From: DATHTS01 sp965219305
GTDB taxonomy: Bacteria > Acidobacteriota > Blastocatellia > Pyrinomonadales > Pyrinomonadaceae
Assembly: GCA_965219305.1 (NCBI GenBank)
Contig: OZ244725.1
Coordinates: 930,001 to 994,000 of the forward strand
DNA length: 64,000 bases
Reading direction: 5' to 3'
Of the stretch, positions 53,329-61,100 are shown piece after piece. The position numbers were made by a program, and so were the translations under genes. Every line of letters starts with the position of its first letter. Position 1 is the first letter of the stretch. The notes under the pieces were generated by a model. The model was not told the origin of the DNA. It saw only the letters and a list, made by a program, of their open reading frames with translations, and did no database searches.

Positions 53329-53685
53329 ATGAATACAGAAGAAAACAAAAATCAACCGACACTTTTTGAAACGAAAACGAGCGGCGGCGAAGCGGAAAAG
53401 ATAATCCTGTTCGCGCTCGGCGAATTTCAGGAAAGAGGTTTTGAATTGATTGACCGCGAACTCCCGCTCGACCGTCTGCGCGGTGCATTCAAACGCGCCG
53501 CCGAAAATTTCGGTTACGAAGAATTCCCCGACGAAAAGATCGCCGAAATCTTAAAAAATCTCGGCGCAAAGATCGTCAAAGTCCCGATCTACGTCGCCAA
53601 ACATCCTTTTCGCGTAACGGTTGACGCGGAACTTGCGATAAAAGCTACAGAAATTTACAAACAACATTTGGAGAAAAAGTTATGA
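53329..53685 (+). CDS. Conserved small protein of unknown function
   Basis: 118 residues, cytosolic. Compact alpha/beta sequence: EAEKIILFALGEFQERGFEL, DRLRGAFKRAAENFGYEEFP, EIAEILKNLGAKIVKVPIYVA and FRVTVDAELAIKATEIYKQHL. No motif I recognise; it may be a small winged-helix-like or regulatory protein. Divergent from coaBC, and its stop overlaps the next gene by 4 nt. Confidence 0.6.
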   Translation: MNTEENKNQPTLFETKTSGGEAEKIILFALGEFQERGFELIDRELPLDRLRGAFKRAAENFGYEEFPDEKIAEILKNLGAKIVKVPIYVAKHPFRVTVDAELAIKATEIYKQHLEKKL

Positions 53686-54572
53686 ATTTAAAAAAAGTAT
53701 TTATCGGCGTTTTTATATCAACATTCTTTTTAGGAATTACTGCTTATTTTTTAATTCCGAGATTAAACCAAATAGCACAAAAAGAATCCGTAAAAGAATC
53801 TCCGAAAGTTATGGCAGAGCCAAAGTCTGAAATAGTTGAAGAATCAAAAGTTCCTAAAGAAAATCTTGAGATTCTTGAAGAAAATAAAGATTGGGAAAAT
53901 AGAGATGAATCTAGATTCAAAACAAGACTTATAGAAACGGGCGATGGTTTTCACGGGGACGAAATAGAAGCAAAATCCGGCGAAACTTGGTTAGGGCTTT
54001 TCAAAAAAGGAAATGATTTTTTTCTTAAAAACACGAAATTAAAAGTCAGACGAGTTCACGATTCTATTGTTGATGGTGAAAGAAAAATAAACACAGGTAA
54101 AAGCGTTTTTAGCCGAGAAAAAAGTCAAGCGGTTTATCTTCTTAAAAATGCAAAGAAACTTAAAGAAGTAAAAATTAAAACATTATTTTACTTTGATGAC
54201 GACGACAGAGAAGATTATGATGATTTTTTTCAATTCAATATCGGCGTTCGTAAAAAATTCAGTATTGGAGAAAATAATTTCTCAATCCAGGTAAAAAAAG
54301 GAATCAATAAAAAGGGTGAAAAAATTATTGCTCTAATTTTATCTGACGGTAAGATTAATCAAACTCTTCATTCGTTAAAATATTTTGGTGAAGATGATTA
54401 CATGGGAAGCCTTGTTTGGGTTGGTGATTTAGACAATGACGGAAAGCCGGATTTTTATCTTGATTTATATTTTCACGATAATGTTGAGTATAAAAATCTC
54501 TTTCTTTCATCAGAAGCAGAAAAAGGTAAACTTGTTAAGAAAGTCGCTGTGTTTTCTATCACAGGTTGTTAA
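53682..54572 (+). CDS. Membrane-anchored secreted protein of unknown function
   Basis: 296 residues; ATG overlaps the previous stop (ATGA). A signal anchor (about 4-26), a glutamate/lysine-rich linker (30-80), then a mostly beta extracytoplasmic domain ending VGDLDNDGKPDFYLDLYF, a calcium-loop-like segment as in FG-GAP proteins. The sequence is AT-rich with many AAA/AAT codons. No family recognised. Pairing with the preceding small cytosolic protein is the only functional hint. Confidence 0.6.
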   Translation: MNLKKVFIGVFISTFFLGITAYFLIPRLNQIAQKESVKESPKVMAEPKSEIVEESKVPKENLEILEENKDWENRDESRFKTRLIETGDGFHGDEIEAKSGETWLGLFKKGNDFFLKNTKLKVRRVHDSIVDGERKINTGKSVFSREKSQAVYLLKNAKKLKEVKIKTLFYFDDDDREDYDDFFQFNIGVRKKFSIGENNFSIQVKKGINKKGEKIIALILSDGKINQTLHSLKYFGEDDYMGSLVWVGDLDNDGKPDFYLDLYFHDNVEYKNLFLSSEAEKGKLVKKVAVFSITGC

Positions 54573-54643
54573 TTTTTGAAGAATAAAGTTAATTTATCTT
54601 TAATTGATTTTATTCCGGCGAAAATGAAACAATCGTCTTAACA

Positions 54644-55579
54644 ATGCCGAACGAAAATTCGCCTGACATTTCCGAGATCGAACGCGCTTACCGTTATTGC
54701 GAAAACGTTACGAAACTTCACGCCAAGAGTTTTTATTTTGCGGCTTCGTTTTTGCCGAAGATTAAACAGAAAGCGGTTTTTCCGATTTATGCTTTTTGCC
54801 GTCACGTTGATGATGAGATTGACGAAAGCGACAATGAAGCATTAGCGATTCGGGCGGTTGAGAATTGGCAGACGCATTTAGAAGAAATTTATTTTGCCGC
54901 AAAGGCGCAAAGGCGCGAAGGCGCGAAGAAAAACGACGAACAACGAACGACGAACGATGAACAACAAAAAGTTCTCCTCGCGTGGTCTGATCTTTTGCAA
55001 ACTTACAACATTCCGCAGAATCTTCCGCTTGAACTTATCGAAGGGGTTTTGATGGACACGCATATTAAACGCTATGAAACATTCGATGAGCTTTATGTTT
55101 ACTGCTACCGCGTGGCTTCGACGGTCGGTTTGATGTCGTCGGAGATTTTGGGTTATTCGGATGAAATCGCGCTCGAATATGCCGAGAAAATGGGAATCGG
55201 AATGCAGCTCACGAACATCTTGCGCGATGTCAAAGAAGACGCGGCGCGTGGGCGGATTTATTTGCCGAAAGAAGATTTGGAACGGTTTAATGTAACCGAA
55301 CGGCAGATTTTGGAAAACCGTTTTGATGACAATTTCCGCAATTTGATGAAATTTGAAGTCGAACGCGCGCGAGATTACTACGCAGAAGGCGAAAAAGGAA
55401 TCGCGCTTTTGTCGAAAGATTCGCGGTTTACGGTTTTGCTGGCGTCGCGTGTTTACGGGCGAATTTTGGACGAGATCGAAAAACTCGACTATAATGTATT
55501 TCTCCGGCGCGCTCATACGACGAAATTGCGGAAATTTTTGTCAATCCCGAAAATCTGGCGCGAGGCGCGGAGAATTTAA
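54644..55579 (+). CDS. Squalene/phytoene synthase-family protein
   Basis: 311 residues. The isoprenoid head-to-head synthase fold: YAFCRHVDDEIDE (first DDxxD, about 47-59), GMQLTNILRDVKEDAARGRIYLP (second motif, about 182-204) and ASTVGLMSSEILGY. Likely makes phytoene, squalene or a hopanoid precursor from two C15/C20 diphosphates; the family alone does not separate CrtB from HpnC/HpnD. About 24 residues (85-108) after the first motif are encoded by two adjacent tandem arrays and are absent from typical members. A periodic hairpin starts 6 bp after the stop. Confidence 0.88.
   Translation: MPNENSPDISEIERAYRYCENVTKLHAKSFYFAASFLPKIKQKAVFPIYAFCRHVDDEIDESDNEALAIRAVENWQTHLEEIYFAAKAQRREGAKKNDEQRTTNDEQQKVLLAWSDLLQTYNIPQNLPLELIEGVLMDTHIKRYETFDELYVYCYRVASTVGLMSSEILGYSDEIALEYAEKMGIGMQLTNILRDVKEDAARGRIYLPKEDLERFNVTERQILENRFDDNFRNLMKFEVERARDYYAEGEKGIALLSKDSRFTVLLASRVYGRILDEIEKLDYNVFLRRAHTTKLRKFLSIPKIWREARRI
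54896..54966. repeat. 8-bp and 7-bp arrays inside the phytoene-synthase frame
   Basis: Four GGCGCAAA-type octamers (54896-54927) then five AACGACG-type heptamers (54932-54966). They add a charged, non-conserved loop after the first DDxxD motif. Confidence 0.8.
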
Positions 55580-55584
55580 GAATA

Positions 55585-55672
55585 TTTGCCCGCGAATAAA
55601 CGCGAAAAGGACGAAAAAATAATAATTTAGATTAATCAATTTTCGTTTCTTTCGCGTTTATTCGCGGGCAAA
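55585..55672. repeat. Periodic-arm hairpin (locus 4)
   Basis: Perfect 23-bp arms (55585-55607 and 55650-55672), with CGCGAATAAA and CGCGAAAAGG units, loop 42 nt. Begins 6 bp after the phytoene-synthase stop and may terminate or stabilise its mRNA. Confidence 0.88.
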
Positions 55673-55685
55673 AAATAAAAAATTT

Positions 55686-56639
55686 ATGCTCACATTAAAT
55701 GAAAAACTTCAGGAAAAAATCGGACATCATCTCGTGTTTTTCGGCGACGGCGGAATTTCGATGAGCGATGCGAATTCGGTGGCGGGAAAAGCAGGCGATA
55801 TTGCCGATTCGGTCGGTCGCCTGCTCGCACAGACGGGGAGTTTTATTAAAACGACTGAACTCGACGGCAAAAAAGTTACGCTCGAAATGCCGAAGAGAAT
55901 CGAGAATCTGACGGAAGTTGCGAAGAAAGACGGCGAACTTTACGGTTTGAAGGCGTATTTGATGGAAGCGATCAAAGCGAAAAATGCTTTGATTGATAAT
56001 TTGAAAGTTGCGCCGCTTGATGATTTTAAAGAAGACGGCGAGGAATTCGAGAAATTCGACACGAAAGAAGACGAAATGCCCGTGCGCGATGCGGTGACGG
56101 AAAATACGGTTTTGCAGAGTTGGACGCTGGAAGAACGCGCCGAATATTATCTGCTCGAAGCGCGAGTCGCGCATCTGGGCAAGAAAATTCATCCCGACGG
56201 AATCTTCGACCGTCTGGCGCAGAACAGCTTTGAAGGCGTGCGCTACGAACGCGAGGAATTAAACTCCGGCAAAGGCGGGACGAAAACGCACATCGCCGAA
56301 GTCGTCTCGGTTTATACGCCGCAGGAAGCGCAAAATGCGTTTTACGAGCTTCACGACGAACGGCGCGAATTGGAAAAACGTCTGAATTTTTACAAAGCGC
56401 GTCTGAAAAATGAATTGACGAAAAAAACGCTCGAAGCGGAAAAGAATTTCCGCGAAAAGCTCGATGAATTTAACGAAATGCAGACGAAAAAACGTGAGCG
56501 CAACGAAAAACTGCGCGGCACGTTTGAAACCCGACGCTTGGAAAAAGTGCGGGAAGCAGCGGACTTGAAAATTCTCATTCCCGGCGTTCTGCAAGGAATT
56601 TACGACTTTGTCGTGAATTTCAGCGGCGCGTTGGTGTGA
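55686..56639 (+). CDS. Coiled-coil protein of unknown function
   Basis: 317 residues, cytosolic. N-terminal third mixes helices and turns (EKIGHHLVFFGDGGISMSD); the middle is acidic; residues about 215-300 are a long, strongly charged coiled coil (ERRELEKRLNFYKARLKNEL ... RERNEKLRGTFETRRLEKVRE), ending in a hydrophobic tail GVLQGIYDFVVNFSGALV that might touch a membrane. No known family. Single gene after the hairpin at 55585. Confidence 0.6.
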   Translation: MLTLNEKLQEKIGHHLVFFGDGGISMSDANSVAGKAGDIADSVGRLLAQTGSFIKTTELDGKKVTLEMPKRIENLTEVAKKDGELYGLKAYLMEAIKAKNALIDNLKVAPLDDFKEDGEEFEKFDTKEDEMPVRDAVTENTVLQSWTLEERAEYYLLEARVAHLGKKIHPDGIFDRLAQNSFEGVRYEREELNSGKGGTKTHIAEVVSVYTPQEAQNAFYELHDERRELEKRLNFYKARLKNELTKKTLEAEKNFREKLDEFNEMQTKKRERNEKLRGTFETRRLEKVREAADLKILIPGVLQGIYDFVVNFSGALV

Positions 56640-57103
56640 AAATTTTCGGGCGGTTGAAATAGCTTTTTTGAAAACGCATTCAACCAAATTTTGGTAAAAG
56701 CAAACGATTAATTCGTACAAAAACAAACTTATCGGGAAGATCACAAATTAAAAAACGGTAAGTGTATTGCAGGTTCGAGTCCCGCCGCTTACTTTGTCTT
56801 TGTCTTGGTCTTGGTTCGTGATTTTCCGTCTTAGTCTTGGTTTTTGACTTCGGCTTGGTCGTTTTGGATGCGAATTCAAATCAGCGACAAGAATTTTGCA
56901 GATTTCGGCGGCGGCAAATGTCTTCGGACGTTTAATGCCAACGAATGATGCGGAATTTTTTCCAACCGTTATTTTTTCTGTGGAATAAATGGTTTTGTAA
57001 TTGTTATAGTAAAATTGAAATAATGCGAAAGATTTTTCCCGCAATGGAGCAAGTGTTGTTTAGATCGGTTCGCAAAATAAGTTGACAGGATCGGGATTTT
57101 TTT
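56640..57103. other. Intergenic region with tRNA-like and hexamer repeats
   Basis: 464 bp without a gene. It holds the tRNA-derived helix at 56758, a short TTTGTC/TTGGTC hexamer array (about 56793-56816) and, at its end, a leader before the peroxiredoxin ATG. A minus-strand 98-codon frame here is not credible. Confidence 0.5.
56758..56793 (+). other. tRNA-derived minihelix remnant
   Basis: A tRNA acceptor stem (GTAAGTG with CGCTTAC, one G-T pair) joined by TATT to a T arm (GCAGG-TTCGAGT-CCCGC, one A-C mismatch), with no D arm or anticodon arm. This is what remains if the middle of a tRNA gene is deleted; a functional RNA of this shape is not known to me. Confidence 0.45.
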
Positions 57104-57805
57104 ATGAAAAGAACAATTTTATTGGTCAGTATGTGTATATTGGCGTTGGCGGTTAATTCGTTTTCGCAGGATGTCGTTAATAAAGGCGAAGAGAAAACGG
57201 AAAAGAATGTGATGCTGATGAAATACGTTTCGGCGCAGGACGCGCAGAAATCGGCGTTAAATGTCGGCGCGAAGATGCCCGCGTTTACGTTGCCGGACGA
57301 AAAAGGCGATATGGTTTCAAGCGATGAACTGCTGAAAACCGGAAATCTGGTCGTCGTCTTTTACCGCGGCGCGTGGTGTCCGTATTGCAATCTGTATTTG
57401 AAGAATTTGCAGAAGAATTTAACCGAAATTGAAAAGAACGGCGGGAAATTAGTGGCGATCTCGGTGGAAAATCCCGACACTTCGTTGACTGTTTCGCAGA
57501 AAAATGAGCTTTCATTTAAAGTTTTAAGCGATCACAATCTCGATCTCGCGCGGAAATTCAAAATCGTCTATCAGCTTTCGGACGAAACAAACGAAAAATA
57601 CAAAGGTTACGGCGTTGATCTCGTCAAGCAAAACGGCACGGAAACGCCGGACTTGCCGCTTTCGGCGACGTATATCATTAAGCAAAACGGTGAGATAGCT
57701 TATGCCTTCCTCGAACCCGATTACACGAAACGCGCCGAACCTTCGGTCATTATCGAAAATCTGGCGAAACTCAAAAAACCGAAAGAGATGATGAAAAAGA
57801 ATTAA
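57104..57805 (+). CDS. Exported AhpC/TSA-type peroxiredoxin
   Basis: 233 residues: signal peptide 1-21 (VNSFS-QD), a linker (22-50), then a thioredoxin-fold peroxiredoxin with YRGAWCPYCNLYLKNLQ (Cys92 and Cys95), PAFTLPDEKGD, LVAISVENPDTSL and the VDLVKQNGTETPDLPLSATY segment. CxxC in place of the classical TxxC peroxidatic site places it with PrxQ/AhpC-like thiol peroxidases of bacterial envelopes. It would remove peroxides in the periplasm. Its terminator and a large hairpin follow. Confidence 0.87.
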   Translation: MKRTILLVSMCILALAVNSFSQDVVNKGEEKTEKNVMLMKYVSAQDAQKSALNVGAKMPAFTLPDEKGDMVSSDELLKTGNLVVVFYRGAWCPYCNLYLKNLQKNLTEIEKNGGKLVAISVENPDTSLTVSQKNELSFKVLSDHNLDLARKFKIVYQLSDETNEKYKGYGVDLVKQNGTETPDLPLSATYIIKQNGEIAYAFLEPDYTKRAEPSVIIENLAKLKKPKEMMKKN

Positions 57806-57825
57806 ACTTCAATAAGTTTTAGTGT

Positions 57826-57865
57826 AAAAGCGTTTAATCTTGATTGATTGGACGCTTTTTTTTGT
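57826..57865 (+). terminator. Intrinsic terminator of the peroxiredoxin gene
   Basis: AAAAGCGT (57826-57833) pairs with ACGCTTTT (57852-57859), inner AATC/GATT pairing, followed by a T-run. Confidence 0.75.
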
Positions 57866-57867
57866 TT

Positions 57868-57939
57868 GGAGTTCCGCCTTCAGGCGGCTTTTCTTCCGCC
57901 GAGCTTCGCCGACGGAAAGCCGCCTGAAGGCGGAACTCC
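57868..57939. repeat. GGAGTTCC-type palindromic repeat
   Basis: Perfect 24-bp inverted repeat (57868-57891 with 57916-57939), with further self-complementarity inside each arm (CCGCCTTCAGGCGG) and in the loop. Relative of the smaller element at 14073. Confidence 0.9.
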
Positions 57940-58101
57940 GAACTTAACTGCAAGTCGCGGTTTTCGAATCGTTCAAGAAAGCGAAAAGGCTTTTGAGAAG
58001 CTAGTTTGAAAACGGATTTTACGGTAAGATAAGGGCGCGGAAAAATTTCTTCCCCCGCGAAAACGCGCTTTCAATAATATATTTAACAGGAACGTTTGAT
58101 T

Positions 58102-61100
58102 ATGAAGAGAATTACATCTTTTTTACTGGTTTGCATAATGTATTTTGCGATGATTACGCCCACGATTATGCCGGCAAGAGCGCAGATCGTCGCGGGGAAA
58201 ACGACGACGAAAAAAAATATGGATGATATGCCCGATGGTCTGCAATTTCGCCTCTCGGAAGGCGTTGAAGGCGCGGAACACCGCGAGAAAACACCGCCTG
58301 CGGGCGGAAATCCGTTGACGGAAAGCGAATCGGGAAACCTTTTAAAGCGTCTGCCGGAGATAAAAGCCGATGATGCCGACAAAAAAGACTTTGCAAAACG
58401 CGCCGGAAGTCTGCCGCCGCCGAAAACGGGCGAAAAGATTCCCGTTAAATTCCCGTCAGATGAACAGCGCGGAACGCCGAAGATCAACGTCGGCGATATA
58501 TTAGAAGTTATTCGTTATTCGCCCGAAGGCGAAGTCTCGCTCGCGCCCGATCTTTCGGTGACGTTTTCACAGCCGATGGTCGCCGTAACGTCGCAGGAAC
58601 AAGCGGCGCAGACCGTTCCCGTAACAGTTTCGCCGCTTCCCGAAGGAAATTGGCGTTGGCTCGGAACTAAAACTCTGATGTTCGACACGAAGACGCGGTT
58701 TCCGATGGCGACGAAGTTCACGGCGAAAATTCCCGCCGGAACGCGCGGCGCGAACGGGCAGATTTTGCAGAAAGATGTCGTTTGGACATTTACGACACCG
58801 CCGCCGAAGATCGAACAGATGCTTCCGAGCAGTCAAATCGTCAAACGCGATGCGGTGATGTTCGTTTCGTTCGATCAGGCGATAAATCCCGAAGCTGTTT
58901 TGAAGACGATCTCGGTAACGTCGAAGGGAAAGAAAATTCCGGTTCGTCTGGCGACGCAGGAAGAAATTGATGCTTCGACAAATTTGTCTTATTACATAAA
59001 ACAAACTCAGCCGAATCGCTGGCTCGCGTTTCGCGCTGTCAACTCCGATGGTCTGACGGAAAACGCTCTGCCGTCCGCTTCGACGATTACGGTTTCGGTT
59101 GAAAAAGGAACGCCGTCCGCCGAAGGTCCTTTGACGACGGAAAAAGCGCAGGCGTTTAATTTTCAAACTTACAGTCCGCTCGTTTTTAACAAAGGTTACT
59201 GCGGTTGGCAAAACAATAAAACCTGTTCGCCGTTTGAAAGTCTGGTGATGGAATTCAACAACCCGCTCGACGCGCAGAGCTTTGCGGAAAACATCGTCAA
59301 GATCGAACCTGCGGTCGAGAATCTCAAGATCTATCCGAGCGGAAACAGAATTATTTTTGAAGGTTACAAAAAAGGTCGGACGACTTACAAAATTACGGTT
59401 GACGGCAGTTTGAAAGATCAATTCGGGCAGAGTTTGGGCAAAACCGTAACGGCGACGATCAAGGTTGATTCAGCCGAACCGAATCTTTACTCGCAAGGCG
59501 GACGAATGATCATCGTTGATCCGACGGCAAAGCCTTTTTATTCGGTTTATTCGACCAATCAACCGTCTATAAAAGTGAAACTTTACAAAGTTTCGCCGAC
59601 GGATTGGAATCAGTTCAATCAATATATTCGTTATATGAACTATGACGACGGCACGAAAAAGCCGCCGATGTCGGGAACATTGGTATTCGATCAGACGGTC
59701 AACATCGAAAACCGCGCCGACGAAATGGTCGAAACGCGGATTGATCTGTCAAAGGCGTTAAACGGCGGTTTCGGCAATGTGATTATTGACATCGAACCGA
59801 CGGTCAGACGCGACAAATACGACCGGACGAGAATTTTAACGTGGGCGCAGGCGACGAACATCGGGCTTGATGCGTTTGTGGACAACACGGAACTCGTCGG
59901 TTTTGCGACGGAACTGAAAACCGGAAAACCGATCAGCGGCGTTCTGCTCGGAATTTATCCGAACGGAAACGCGGTCAGTAGCCAGAATTCAGAAGACAGT
60001 AGTCAGAATTTTTCGCTTGCGAGTTGGACTGATTGGCTTTGGAGTTTTGTCGAAAGCGCGCCGGAAGAAGTTTCTTCCGTAGATGAAAATGGAAACGAGA
60101 TTGAAGCCGAAACGATCGAAGAGGCACAGTCAAACACGACGGGCGCGAACGGGATTTTGCGTCTGCCTCTGCCGGAAAAAGCTGCCGATCAGCCGAATAT
60201 TCTGATCGCCAAAAAAGGAACCGATGTCGCATTTTTGCCGGAAAATTCTGATTATTACTGGCAGGAAAACGGCAATTGGTTTCAGAAACAAGAAAGCGAT
60301 TATCTGCGCTGGTTCGTCTTTGACGACCGCAAGATGTATCGCCCGAACGAGGAAGTTGCGGTCAAAGGCTACATCAGAAAGATCACCGCCGGAAAACTCG
60401 GCGATGTTGCGGCTTTGGGTGATGCGGCGAACGGTTTGAATTATGTCGTGCGCGATTCGCAAGGGAATGAAATTGCAAAAGGCGAAGCGAATCTCAATGC
60501 TTTCGGCGCGTTCGATTTCAAATTCAAAACGCCCGACAATGTGAATCTCGGTTATTCGTCAATTCAGCTTTCGACGAATTCAAAACTTAACGGCAACACA
60601 TATTCGCACAACTTCCAGATTCAGGAATTTCGACGACCGGAATTTGAAGTAACGGCGCGAAATGTAACGGAAGCTCCGTATTTTGTCGGCGAATCGGCGA
60701 ATGTCGAAGTCGAAGCGAAATATTTCGCGGGCGGCGGTTTGGCAAATGCTGATGTTAATTGGACGGTTTCGGCGACGGCGACGAATTACACGCCGCCGAA
60801 TCGCGGCGATTACACATTCGGAACTTGGGTTCCGTGGTGGAGAGATTACGGCGGTTATCGCGGCGCGGAAAACACGCAAAGTTTCAAAGGAATTACGGGC
60901 GCGGACGGCAAACATAATCTGAAAATAGATTTCGAGAGCGTCAAACCGCCGCGACCTTATAACATCAACGCTTCGGCGGCGGTGCAGGACGTTAATCGTC
61001 AAACTTGGTCGAGTTCGACAAATTTATTAGTTCACCCGTCGTCGCTTTACGTCGGGTTGAAAATCTCGCGTTATTTTGTTCAAAAGGGCGAAAGTATTGA

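Noticed and set aside
56748..57044. 98-codon minus-strand frame
   Set aside because: It covers the tRNA-derived T arm and hexamer repeats (GGTRTCNTL end), a common artefact of tRNA antisense.
58567..59421. 284-codon minus-strand frame
   Set aside because: Antisense of the alpha-2-macroglobulin, Arg/Phe-rich without a domain.
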